Below are positions 1-7,867 of a stretch of DNA of 64,000 bases, in pieces. Position 1 is the first letter of the stretch; each line of letters starts with the position of its first letter. The position numbers and the translations under genes are program-made. The notes under the pieces are model-generated. The model ran no database searches and was not told the origin of the DNA. It worked only from the letters and a program-made list of their open reading frames with translations. This DNA is from an uncultured Desulfobacterales bacterium (lineage in GTDB: Bacteria; Desulfobacterota; Desulfobacteria; Desulfobacterales; SpSt-501). The stretch covers positions 55,719-119,718 of the forward strand of contig CALIUY010000007.1 in NCBI GenBank assembly GCA_938048455.1. The letters run 5' to 3'.

Positions 1-2212
1 GGCAGGAATCGCCGACGGCCGCCGCCGCGCGGCCCGCCTCCTCTTTCTTCGGGCCGCAGATCCGGATCAGCACCAGCCGCGCAAGCGGCGGGTAGCGCAG
101 TTCGCGGCGGAAGGCGATCTCCGCCTCGTAGAAGGCCTCGAAATCCTGTCGGCAGGCGGCCTGCAGAATGAAGTGCTCCGGGTTGTAGGTCTGCAGCACG
201 ACCCTTCCCGGCCGATCGCCGCGGCCCGCACGGCCGGCCACCTGGGCGAGCAGCTGGAAGGTGCGCTCCCCGGCGCGGAAATCGGGGAAGTGAAGCGAAA
301 GATCGGCACAGACGATCCCCACCAGCGTGATCCCCGGAAAGTCGTGCCCTTTGGCGACCATCTGGGTTCCGACGAGGATGTCGATCGTCTTGTCGCGCAG
401 GCCCTGGAGCAGGGCGACGGCCCCTTGTTTCGTGCGCGTCGTGTCGCTGTCCATGCGGGCGATGCGCGCCTGGGGGAAAAGGGTTCGGAGCCCCTCCTCG
501 AGCTTCTCGGTGCCCAGCCCCAGGGGGAGGATCTCCCGCCGGCCGCAGGAGGCGCAGGCCCCCTCGCCGGAGGGCCGCTCGAAGCCGCAGTAGTGGCAGC
601 GGTAACTCCGCTCGGCGCGGTGGAGCGTAAGCGCAATCTCGCAGCGCGGGCAGCGCAGCGCCTCGCCGCAGGCGGCGCACACCGGGAACCCCGCGAAACC
701 GCGCCGGTTGAGAAAGACGAGCGCCTGCTCGCCGCGATCCAACGTTTCGGCCAGCGCACGCTGCAGCTCCTCGCTGAGGAAGCGGCCGGGGCCGCGCCGA
801 CCGCGAAGCGCGCGCAGGTCCACGAGCCGCACGGCGGGAAGCGCGCGCTCCTCGATGCGCCGGGTCAACACGAGCTCGGCGTATTTGCCGCGTTTCACGT
901 TGTAGACCGACTCGAGCGAAGGGGTCGCGGAGCCGAGCAGCACGACCGCCCCGTCGTTGCGGCCGCGCACCAAGGCGAGGTCGCGGGCGTGGTAGGGGAC
1001 CCCGCCCTCCTGCTTGTAGGAGCTGTCGTGCTCCTCGTCGACGACGATCACCCCGAGGCGCGAAAACGGGGCGAAGACCGCCGAGCGCGCGCCGACCGCG
1101 ATCGGCGTCCGGCCCTCGAGGATCCGGCTCCACTGGTCGTAGCGCTCCCCCTCGGAGAGCCGGCTGTGGAGGACGGCGATCCGCTCGCCGAAGCGGGCGC
1201 GGAAGCGCCGCTCGGTCTGGCTGATGAGCGCGATCTCGGGTACGAGCACGAGAACGGAAAGTCCCCGCGCCACAGCCTCGGCGGCGACGCGGAGGTAGAT
1301 TTCGGTCTTGCCGCTTCCCGTCACCCCGCGCAACAGAAAAGGGGAAAAACCCCGGCCCAGGGCGTCCAGGACCCGACCGAGGGCCGCCTCCTGCTCGACG
1401 TTGAGCACGGGCGCCGCATCGGGAACAATCGCCTCGCCGAAGGGATCGCGGAAGAGGCGGCGCCGGAAACGCTCGACCCGCCCCTGGCGCTCGAGCGCGC
1501 GCACGGCGGCGGCGGCGCGCGGAAGACGCCGGGATAGCTCGTCGAGCGCGATCTCGCCGGCGCGCGCGATTTCGCAAAACACCGCTTCCTGCCGCGGAGG
1601 CAGGCCCGCGGGGCGAGCCCCGGCAAGAGGGCGCACCCAGGACTGCATCCGGGGAGCCCCCGACCCCCCGCTAAAGCGGGTGGTGCGCTCGAGAACCCCC
1701 CGGCGCTCGAGCGCGGAAAGAAGGGACCGCAGTCGGGCGGCCGGAACGACACGGCAAAGGCCGGTGAAGGTCTTCCCGCCGCGGCGCAACAGATCCAGGA
1801 TCCGCTCTTCGGCCGGATCCAGGGGCTGCGCCGCTTTCCGCGGGAGCGCTTCCTCCCGCAGCCGGTAGACGGTCCGCTCGGAGGAGCGCGTTCCCGCCGG
1901 AAGCGCCGTCTTGACCACTTCGCCCAGCGGCTGTTTGTAGTAAGCGGCCGCCCAGCGGAAAAAGGCAATCATCGTCGGCGGGAAAATCGGCCGGTCGTCC
2001 GGGACCTCCAGGACGGCTTTCAAATCGCCGCGGTCGGGCTGCAGCCCGGGGCCGAGCGCCCAGGCGGTCAGGCGCCGTCGCCCGAAGGGCACGATCACGC
2101 GCATGCCGGGGTGGATTTCTCCCGCCAGTCCCGCCGGCACCCCGTAGGTGAAGGTTTCCGCAAGCGGCAGCGGGACGGCGACTTCCACGGTCTGGGGAAA
2201 CTTCTCGGACAT
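1..2212 (-). CDS. priA: Primosomal protein N' (replication restart helicase PriA), 3' end cut by window edge
   Basis: ATP-dependent 3'-5' DNA helicase that reloads the replisome at stalled forks. Reading down from the ATG at 2212-2210, the frame stays open to the left edge (about 737 residues). The N-terminal part resembles the PriA DNA-binding domain (MSEKFPQTVEVAVPLPLAET). A Walker A motif (GVTGSGKTEIY) lies near base 1320, and a DEEH box (VIVVDEEHD) near base 1045. Paired Cys motifs such as GACASCG between bases 500 and 700 are the zinc-binding insert typical of PriA. Family members are usually 730-830 residues, so only the last tens of residues should be missing. The start lies 182 bp from a divergently transcribed gene. 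An apparent 454-codon open frame on the opposite strand here is a high-GC shadow. Confidence 0.95.
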   Translation of the reverse strand, partial: MSEKFPQTVEVAVPLPLAETFTYGVPAGLAGEIHPGMRVIVPFGRRRLTAWALGPGLQPDRGDLKAVLEVPDDRPIFPPTMIAFFRWAAAYYKQPLGEVVKTALPAGTRSSERTVYRLREEALPRKAAQPLDPAEERILDLLRRGGKTFTGLCRVVPAARLRSLLSALERRGVLERTTRFSGGSGAPRMQSWVRPLAGARPAGLPPRQEAVFCEIARAGEIALDELSRRLPRAAAAVRALERQGRVERFRRRLFRDPFGEAIVPDAAPVLNVEQEAALGRVLDALGRGFSPFLLRGVTGSGKTEIYLRVAAEAVARGLSVLVLVPEIALISQTERRFRARFGERIAVLHSRLSEGERYDQWSRILEGRTPIAVGARSAVFAPFSRLGVIVVDEEHDSSYKQEGGVPYHARDLALVRGRNDGAVVLLGSATPSLESVYNVKRGKYAELVLTRRIEERALPAVRLVDLRALRGRRGPGRFLSEELQRALAETLDRGEQALVFLNRRGFAGFPVCAACGEALRCPRCEIALTLHRAERSYRCHYCGFERPSGEGACASCGRREILPLGLGTEKLEEGLRTLFPQARIARMDSDTTRTKQGAVALLQGLRDKTIDILVGTQMVAKGHDFPGITLVGIVCADLSLHFPDFRAGERTFQLLAQVAGRAGRGDRPGRVVLQTYNPEHFILQAACRQDFEAFYEAEIAFRRELRYPPLARLVLIRICGPKKEEAGRAAAAVGDSC

Positions 2213-2260
2213 CGGCGGCTTGCCAAAAAATACGGAAAATCGATGGGTTGTGATTTCAAT

Positions 2261-2290
2261 TTGAGTTTTCGGGCGACCGGCGGATATAAT
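2261..2290 (+). promoter_or_regulatory. Sigma-70-type promoter for the small exported protein gene
   Basis: A perfect -10 hexamer TATAAT (2285-2290) follows a -35-like TTGAGT (2261-2266) with an 18 bp spacer. It sits in an AT-rich patch between priA and the gene at 2395, and would give a leader of about 100 nt. This is a sequence match only. Confidence 0.65.
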
Positions 2291-2394
2291 AGAGGACGGT
2301 TGCAGGCCGTGCAACCCGTGACGGGCCGGCGGAACCCGCAAGCGACCCGCTCCCGCGGCGGGGATTCCCCGGGATTCGTGAGAAGGAGGAGATC

Positions 2395-2733
2395 ATGCGT
2401 TTCGGCAAATCGGCGTGGATGGCGGCCATGATGGCGGCGCTGGTCCTGTTCGCCGCAACGGCGACGGCGGCCGCGGGATACCGCACCCAAAGCGGCAACT
2501 GCCTGGAGAAGGAATACTACACCGGCTGCGAGCCGGAGCCGACCGGAGGCCAGATGATGTGGGACGCCCTCGTCCTGCGGCCGGTCGGGATCGTGGGGAC
2601 GGTGCTGGGGACGGCGGTCTGGCTGGTGAGCTATCCCTTCTCGGCGCTCGGCGGCAACATCGACCAGGCGACCGAAAAACTCGTCGTCACCCCTTTCGAC
2701 TGGACCTTCCAGCGACCGCTGGGCGAGTTCTGA
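2395..2733 (+). CDS. Small exported or membrane-associated protein of unknown function
   Basis: 112 residues. The ATG is preceded by AGAAGGAGGAG, a strong ribosome-binding site. Residues 1-26 look like a Sec signal peptide ending in an Ala-rich stretch (TATAAAG). The mature part has two cysteines (about residues 35 and 45). A hydrophobic glycine-containing segment near residues 60-80 (VGIVGTVLGTAVWLVSYP) could be a membrane helix. Small proteins of this look are common in proteobacterial genomes without an assigned function. A good promoter lies upstream. It could be a periplasmic or outer-membrane-associated stress protein, but nothing in the sequence fixes a role. Confidence 0.75.
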   Translation: MRFGKSAWMAAMMAALVLFAATATAAAGYRTQSGNCLEKEYYTGCEPEPTGGQMMWDALVLRPVGIVGTVLGTAVWLVSYPFSALGGNIDQATEKLVVTPFDWTFQRPLGEF

Positions 2734-2799
2734 GCACGAATTTCCCCGCCGCGGTCCCGCGCGGCGCAGCAGACTCCGGGAAAACCGGCGGGGCGGGCA

Positions 2800-3345
2800 A
2801 TGGACGGATCCGTGGGGCGCTATCCGGTTCCTGACCCGGCGGCGGGCATGGCGCGCGCCCCGCTCGCCGCCGGCACCCGGACCCACCGGAAGGAGCCCCC
2901 GGCGCTGCTGCGCCTGGGAGCGCGCCTCACCGAGGCCCTGCATGAGATGATCGCGTTCACGCGGCGGACGACGGGGATCGAGCCTTCCCAGGCGGAGCTC
3001 GCCCAGGCGCTCAAGTCCTACTTCACCCTCGAAGAAATGGCCAACCAGCTCGCCTACCTGCGCCGCCGGCCGCAGGCGGTCGAAGAGGAAGAGGATGCCG
3101 GTCAGGCGCTCTTCGTCCCGCGGATGCGGATCGACCTGAAAGGCGGGCCGGCGAGGAACAGCCTCGCCCGGGCGGGATATTTCCAGCGCGAGGTGGCCGA
3201 GGGTCTTCTCGCCATCCGCCGTCACGCAAAGGCCGTTCTGGGGAATGCGCCGGGGGAAGCCGCAATCGCGACCGGGCTGAAGAGCAGCTTCATCCTGAGC
3301 GAAATCAAGAACCAGATTCTCCACCTGCGCTCCGCCCGCAAGTAA
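2800..3345 (+). CDS. Uncharacterised protein with an internal duplicated helical motif
   Basis: 181 residues, no signal peptide, not recognised as a named family. Two related segments of about 30 residues are visible. The first (about residues 65-93) contains LKSYFTLEEMANQLAYLR, and the second (about residues 147-175) contains LKSSFILSEIKNQILHLR. Both share the pattern LKS-F-L-E-x-x-NQ-x(3)-LR, indicating an internal duplication. A charged linker (VEEEEDAG) separates them. The start has no strong ribosome-binding site, so a later start is possible, but both repeats would be kept. It lies 66 bp after the small exported protein gene and may be cotranscribed with it. Confidence 0.6.
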   Translation: MDGSVGRYPVPDPAAGMARAPLAAGTRTHRKEPPALLRLGARLTEALHEMIAFTRRTTGIEPSQAELAQALKSYFTLEEMANQLAYLRRRPQAVEEEEDAGQALFVPRMRIDLKGGPARNSLARAGYFQREVAEGLLAIRRHAKAVLGNAPGEAAIATGLKSSFILSEIKNQILHLRSARK

Positions 3346-3440
3346 GTAATCCCCCCCCTTCCGGCTTGCGGTTTCCGGCTTATGTTGTCGCATCGCCGGC
3401 GAACGCGTCGGACACCCTTTTCCCCGCGGGAGGGCCCCAT

Positions 3441-4172
3441 ATGAGCCAAGCCGCCGACCGCCGGCCGCAGCGGTCGATCTTTTTCCTTGCGGCCGCCGCC
3501 GCGGTCTTCTTCCTCGCCTCCCCGTCCCCCGCGGAGGATCTGCGCCGCGCCATCGCCCGCGGCAACGGGGTCGCGGCCTTCGACCGAATCGAAGCAATCG
3601 CCTACACCTTCCATGTCCGGCTCCCCGAGCGGGAGGTGAGCCGCAGCTGGGTCTGGGCGCCCGCGGCCGACCGCGTCACCTTCCGGCCGGCGGAGGACGC
3701 CTCGGACGGTCTGACTTACGAGCGCGCCGCGCTTTCCGACGGCACCGCCTCCGAGCGCGCCCGCCGCGTCGACCCCCTGTTCGTGAACGACAACTACTGG
3801 CTTCTGTTTCCGCTGCGGCTCACCGCCGACCTCGCGGCGAGGCTCGTCGAGGACCCGACACCGGCTGTGCTTCCGATCGGCTCCGGTCGTGCGCGGCGCG
3901 TGGTCGTCACCTACCCTGCGGACGAGGGCTACACGCCGGGGGACGTCTACGAGCTCTACCTCGACTCCGAGGACCGCATCCTGCAGTGGGTCTACCGCAA
4001 GGCCGGAGCGCCTTCGCCCACGCGCGTGACGACTTGGGAGGACCGGCGGCCGGTGGGACCGCTGGTGCTCGCCCTTGACCGCCGCGGCGCCGACGGCCTA
4101 TTCAGGGTCTGGTTCACGAACGTGGCGGTCCGGCCGAAAGGCGCCGCCGGCTGGATCCCCGCCCGACCTTGA
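3441..4172 (+). CDS. Exported protein of unknown function (periplasmic, about 243 residues)
   Basis: The chosen ATG at 3441 has GGGAGG upstream and begins a signal peptide (hydrophobic FFLAAAAAVFFLASPSPA, cleavage near residue 31). An in-frame TTG 75 bp upstream would put unlikely residues before the signal. The mature part alternates short charged and aromatic segments such as YTFHVRLPEREVSRSWVW, YELYLDSEDRILQWVY and RVWFTNVAV. This resembles the beta-strand-rich periplasmic proteins that bind lipids or act in outer-membrane biogenesis (LolA-like fold), but the family is not certain. It is followed 24 bp later by a Dabb-domain gene. Confidence 0.7.
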   Translation: MSQAADRRPQRSIFFLAAAAAVFFLASPSPAEDLRRAIARGNGVAAFDRIEAIAYTFHVRLPEREVSRSWVWAPAADRVTFRPAEDASDGLTYERAALSDGTASERARRVDPLFVNDNYWLLFPLRLTADLAARLVEDPTPAVLPIGSGRARRVVVTYPADEGYTPGDVYELYLDSEDRILQWVYRKAGAPSPTRVTTWEDRRPVGPLVLALDRRGADGLFRVWFTNVAVRPKGAAGWIPARP

Positions 4173-4196
4173 GGCGCCGCGGGGGAGGAAACCGCT

Positions 4197-4562
4197 ATGC
4201 TCCAACACGTCGTGCTGATGAAATTCAAAGCCGGCGTCGCCGAGGAGGAGATCCGGGCCCTCGAGCGACTGCTTGACGATCTGCCCAACCGCATCCCGGA
4301 AATCCGCATGTACGAATTCGGCCGCGACGTACTCAAAACCGAGCGCTCCTGGGACTTCGCCCTGGTCGGGCTTTTCGCCAATCCCGAAACCCTCGCCCGC
4401 TACCAGGCTCACCCCGCGCACCGGCCGGTGGTTGAAAAGATCCGGTCGCTGTGCGAACATGTGGCCACGGTCGACTTTTACGGGACGGACGCCGGCGCGA
4501 TCGACGCCGTCTCGCGTTTCTGGGAGCGCGACCCGCTCGACACCCTGAAGTTGAGACCGTAG
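4197..4562 (+). CDS. Dabb family (stress-responsive alpha/beta-barrel) protein
   Basis: 121 residues. The opening LQHVVLMKFKAGVAEEEI is the signature start of the Dabb domain (dimeric alpha/beta barrel, PF07876). The central YEFGRDVLKTERSWDFALVG and the ending motif with VATVDFYGTDAG fit the fold across nearly the whole length. Dabb proteins are small cytoplasmic dimers, some of them plant stress proteins and some bacterial enzymes of the polyketide-cyclase type. No substrate can be assigned here. GGAGGAAACC precedes the start. Confidence 0.85.
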   Translation: MLQHVVLMKFKAGVAEEEIRALERLLDDLPNRIPEIRMYEFGRDVLKTERSWDFALVGLFANPETLARYQAHPAHRPVVEKIRSLCEHVATVDFYGTDAGAIDAVSRFWERDPLDTLKLRP

Positions 4563-4659
4563 CGGAAGCGAAGACCGCGCTTTCGGAAAGGCGCCGGCGC
4601 CCGGATGCCGCCCTTTCCCGGGGGAGCAGCGCCGACCGGGGAGCGCTTTTCGGACCGCG

Positions 4660-6129
4660 ATGGGCGATTTCGAATCTTTCGACATCCGCAGCCGCGTCAC
4701 GGCCTCGGTGGTCGACACCTACGGCACGATGCTCGCCCTCGAGGTCGAGCCGCTCGAAGAAGAGCCGCCGCCGGGACACGGCGTGCACCGCCTCGTGGGC
4801 ACCCTCAACTTCGCGGGCACCGTCACCGGGATTTTCAACCTGCAGGTGACCGAGGAGTTCGGTCGCCTGATGGCCGCGCGCATGCTCGAGCAGGATCCGG
4901 CCGCGGTCGATCTCGCCACCGACGTGCGCGATCTTCTCGCCGAGGTGACCAACATCGTCGGCGGCAACCTCAAGTCCGCGCTGAACGACGCGGGCCACCC
5001 GTGCGTTCTCTCCACCCCCTCGATCACCTTCGGCACCGACTTCACCATCCGCTCGCTCGCCATGGACCGCTTCGAGCGCATGGTCTTCCGCCACGGCGAC
5101 CACGTCTTCGTGGCCGAAACGGGGCTCAAGGGCAGCGAGGGCGCCGAGACGGGGCTCGATTTCAGCTCGCCCGAGGCGATGTCGCGGCTGCCGCACGTCG
5201 ATCTCGCCCGGCTCGATGCGCTCGACCCCCGCGCCAAGGTTTCCGAAGGCGTGCTCGAGGTGTTCGAGACGATGTTCTCGCTTTCGATCGCGCCGGTCGA
5301 GACCGTCTCCGCCGCGAGCCTCACCGGCATGCGCTTCGTCTCTTCGGTCTGCTTCGCGGGGGATGCGACGGGCATCGTGAGCGTGCACGTCGGCCGGGAG
5401 CTCGCACGACGCATGGCCGCAAACATGCTCGGCATCGAGCCCGAGGAGATCGACGACGAGTCGGCGATCCACGACCTGCTGGGCGAGCTCGGCAACATCG
5501 TGACCGGCGGCCTCAAATCCGCACTGACCGACACGGGGCTGCGCTGCGCGCTCTCGACCCCCTCGGTCACGACGGGAACCGACTTCATGATCGAGGCCTT
5601 GAGCCTCGACCGCTACGAGCGCTTCGCCTTCGAGGCGGGCGGGCATCCGGTCTTCGCCGAGATGGGCTTCAAGATCTCCGATCTCGTGAAGGCCGCACCC
5701 CGCGGCGAAAAGGAAGTCCACTACCGCGTGGAAGACCCCCCCCCGCCGCCGGCCGCGGCGCCTTGTGCCGCCGCCCCCGAGCGGCCCGCCGTCCGGCCTG
5801 CCCCCTCCCCGGCGGCCCCGCCGCCGGAGCCGCCGCCCGCGCCCCAAGCCTCCTCCCTGCCCGAGGACTTCGGGCTCGATCTTCTCGTCGACATCCCGGT
5901 CGAGCTCACCGTGGAACTCGGTCGAAGCCGCATCCCCATCCAGGAGCTGCTCCGCCTGCAGCCGGGATCGGCGCTCAAGCTCTCCCGCCTCGAGGGCGAG
6001 CCGGTCGACATCCTGGCGAACGACGTCCTCATCGCCCGCGGCGAGGTCGTCGTGAAAAACGAAAAATACGGCATCCGCATCACCGAGATCGCCGGCCGTC
6101 GCGAGCGGCTCCGCGGCCTCAAGGATTAG
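4660..6129 (+). CDS. CheX-CheX-FliN fusion protein (chemotaxis phosphatase-like plus motor switch domain)
   Basis: 489 residues in three parts. Residues about 5-165 and 195-355 are two related CheX/CheC-type domains. Each carries the ExxN phosphatase signature (EVTNIVGGNLKS and ELGNIVTGGLKS) and a common LSTPS..T.GTDF motif. A Pro/Ala-rich linker (about 365-410) joins them to a C-terminal FliN/SpoA surface-presentation domain (about 415-489, with DIPVELTVELGRSRIPIQEL). CheX and CheC dephosphorylate CheY-P, and FliN binds CheY-P at the flagellar switch. FliY of Firmicutes combines one CheC-like part with FliN, whereas here there are two. No other flagellar or chemotaxis gene is within the window. 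Its stop overlaps the stop of the convergent gene by 4 bp. Confidence 0.88.
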   Translation: MGDFESFDIRSRVTASVVDTYGTMLALEVEPLEEEPPPGHGVHRLVGTLNFAGTVTGIFNLQVTEEFGRLMAARMLEQDPAAVDLATDVRDLLAEVTNIVGGNLKSALNDAGHPCVLSTPSITFGTDFTIRSLAMDRFERMVFRHGDHVFVAETGLKGSEGAETGLDFSSPEAMSRLPHVDLARLDALDPRAKVSEGVLEVFETMFSLSIAPVETVSAASLTGMRFVSSVCFAGDATGIVSVHVGRELARRMAANMLGIEPEEIDDESAIHDLLGELGNIVTGGLKSALTDTGLRCALSTPSVTTGTDFMIEALSLDRYERFAFEAGGHPVFAEMGFKISDLVKAAPRGEKEVHYRVEDPPPPPAAAPCAAAPERPAVRPAPSPAAPPPEPPPAPQASSLPEDFGLDLLVDIPVELTVELGRSRIPIQELLRLQPGSALKLSRLEGEPVDILANDVLIARGEVVVKNEKYGIRITEIAGRRERLRGLKD

Positions 6130-6620
6130 CGCGCCGGAACCGGGATCCGCCGCAGCGGCCGTCCGAGCGCCTGGAGAAAGCGCACGAAGGCCTCGCGGCC
6201 GAGCACGAGGGTCGCCGTGTTGACCAGGGGATGCACCTGGATCCCCTCTGCGCCCCAGAGCTCCTCGTCGAGAAGCACCTCCACGCGGCCTTCGGGGTCG
6301 TTCACCACGGCCAGCGGGGTCACCGCCCCCGGCGTGATGCCCAGCAACGATTCCAGCCGTTCGGCCGAAGCCAGCCCCAGCCGCTGCAGGCCGAGGGTAC
6401 GGGAGAGGGCGGCCAAGTCCACGGCTTTCCGCGCCGGGACGGTCAGCAGCAGATGGCGCTTGCCCGGCTTGTCCCGCAAAAAGAGGTTTTTCGTTTTCGC
6501 CCCCGGAAGCGGCGGGACATGCCGCTCCGCTTCGGCCACGGTGAAGACCGCCGGATGGGTCACCCGCCGGTAACGGATCCCCTGCGCCTCGAGAAAAGAA
6601 AGCAGCCCCGCCTCGTCCAT
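6126..6620 (-). CDS. YbaK/ProX-type aminoacyl-tRNA deacylase (prolyl-tRNA editing family)
   Basis: 164 residues from the ATG at 6620-6618, chosen because GGGAGG lies just upstream; an alternative start 33 bp earlier lacks this. The YbaK/ProRS-INS fold (PF04073) is seen in TKNLFLRDKPGKRHLL, the AxKxVDL segment with the conserved lysine (PARKAVDLAAL), and the ITPGAVTPLAVVNDPEG block. This matches ProX-like proteins that hydrolyse mischarged Ala- or Cys-tRNAPro in trans. It faces the CheX-FliN gene tail to tail, with the two stop codons interlocked (6126-6129). Confidence 0.9.
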   Translation of the reverse strand: MDEAGLLSFLEAQGIRYRRVTHPAVFTVAEAERHVPPLPGAKTKNLFLRDKPGKRHLLLTVPARKAVDLAALSRTLGLQRLGLASAERLESLLGITPGAVTPLAVVNDPEGRVEVLLDEELWGAEGIQVHPLVNTATLVLGREAFVRFLQALGRPLRRIPVPAR

Positions 6621-6721
6621 GTCTTTCCCTCCCCGCGGACGGCTTCTTGACACCGCCTCGCCCCTCCCGTATGAGGGATGCCTTCCCGAAGATCAACCCT
6701 CGAGCCGGAAAGGAAGCCTTC

Positions 6722-7699
6722 ATGGCCGCAAACCGCCTGCTCTACCTCTCCCAGGCCGACGTGGTGCGGGTCGGCCTCTCGATGGCCGAGATCATCGAGG
6801 CCCTCGAAACCGCCTTCCGCGCCAAGGGCGAGGGTCGCACCGAAATGCCCCCCAAACCCGGGATCCACCCGGGGGGCGGGAACAACTTCCTCCACGCCAT
6901 GCCGGCCTACATCCCTGATCTTCAGTCGGCCGGGATCAAGTGGGTGGGCGGCTTCCCCGAGAACCCGAAGCGGGGTCTGCCTTATATCACGGGGTTGCTG
7001 ATCTACAACGACGTCGGCACGGGACTGCCGCTGGCGGTCATGGACTGCGTGTGGATCACCGCCAAGCGCACGGGCGCGGCGAGCGCCGTGGCCGCGCGCC
7101 GCCTCGCCCGGCCGGATTCCTCGGTTCTCGGGGTCCTCGGCTGCGGGGTCCAGGCCCGCAGCCACGCCGAGGCTCTGCGGGTCACCCATCCCCTGCGCCG
7201 CATCCTTGCCTACGACATCGATCCCGCTGCGGCCGAACGCTACGCCCGGGAGATCGGCGCCCGACTTGAGCTCGAGGTCATCCCCGTCAAGACCCCGCGC
7301 GAAGCGGTGCGGGGCTGCGACATCGTCGTCACCGCCGGCCCCATTTTGAAGACGCCGCACGCCACGATCCAGGCGGGCTGGCTCGAGCCGGGGGCCTTCG
7401 CCTCGCTCGTCGACTACGACTCCTACTGGAGCCGCGCGGCGCTCGCCGAGGCGGCCAAGTTCTGCACCGACGACGTCCCCCAACTCCGTCTTTACCAGTC
7501 GATGGGCTATTTCCAAGAAATTCCCGAAATTTATGCCGATCTGGGGGAACTCGTCACGGGGCGCAAGCCGGGCCGCGAGGACCCTTCCGAGCGCACGATG
7601 ACCGCCAACCTGGGGCTGGCGATCGACGACATGGCCGTGGCCCCCCTCATCTATCGCCGCGCCTGCGAAAAAAAAATCGGCACCTGGCTCGAGCTGTGA
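6722..7699 (+). CDS. Ornithine cyclodeaminase/mu-crystallin family protein
   Basis: 325 residues from the ATG at 6722, preceded by GGAAAGGAAG. The OCD/mu-crystallin fold (PF02423) is clear: N-terminal substrate half with the IKWVGGFPENPKRGLP segment, then a Rossmann half with LGVLGCGVQARSHAEAL (NAD-binding) and CDIVVTAGPILKTPH. Members include ornithine cyclodeaminase, alanine dehydrogenase and ketimine or imine reductases, so the substrate is not settled. The ending MAVAPLIYRRACEKKIGTWLEL is typical of the family. It lies just upstream of the liv-putA operon, and an amino-acid role (proline formation from ornithine, or imino acid reduction) would fit the context, but this is inference. Confidence 0.85.
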   Translation: MAANRLLYLSQADVVRVGLSMAEIIEALETAFRAKGEGRTEMPPKPGIHPGGGNNFLHAMPAYIPDLQSAGIKWVGGFPENPKRGLPYITGLLIYNDVGTGLPLAVMDCVWITAKRTGAASAVAARRLARPDSSVLGVLGCGVQARSHAEALRVTHPLRRILAYDIDPAAAERYAREIGARLELEVIPVKTPREAVRGCDIVVTAGPILKTPHATIQAGWLEPGAFASLVDYDSYWSRAALAEAAKFCTDDVPQLRLYQSMGYFQEIPEIYADLGELVTGRKPGREDPSERTMTANLGLAIDDMAVAPLIYRRACEKKIGTWLEL

Positions 7700-7732
7700 C
7701 GGCGCGGGCCGGGGCGTGCGAATGGAGACGCC

Positions 7733-7761
7733 TTGACAGACTGAGGCGCGTTTAGTAGTTT
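7733..7761 (+). promoter_or_regulatory. Candidate promoter of the liv-putA operon
   Basis: A perfect -35 TTGACA (7733-7738) is followed after 17 bp by TAGTTT (7756-7761), a weak -10. It lies about 105 bp upstream of the first liv gene in the only gap before the operon. No operator or riboswitch is recognised. Confidence 0.5.
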
Positions 7762-7867
7762 CACGGCGCTTCGCCTGATCAGGGCCTCGGCCGGGGTGGG
7801 CTTCGGCCCGGCCCCGTAAACGGAGGTTGCAAGACCGCATCCATCACTTCAACCCAAGGAGGCAGCC

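Noticed and set aside
173..1537. A 454-codon plus-strand open frame at the left edge
   Set aside because: Antisense to priA, whose helicase motifs are unmistakable on the minus strand.
4333..6723. A 796-codon minus-strand open frame over the CheX-FliN gene
   Set aside because: Overlaps the CheX-FliN gene and the deacylase gene; composition is typical of a shadow frame.
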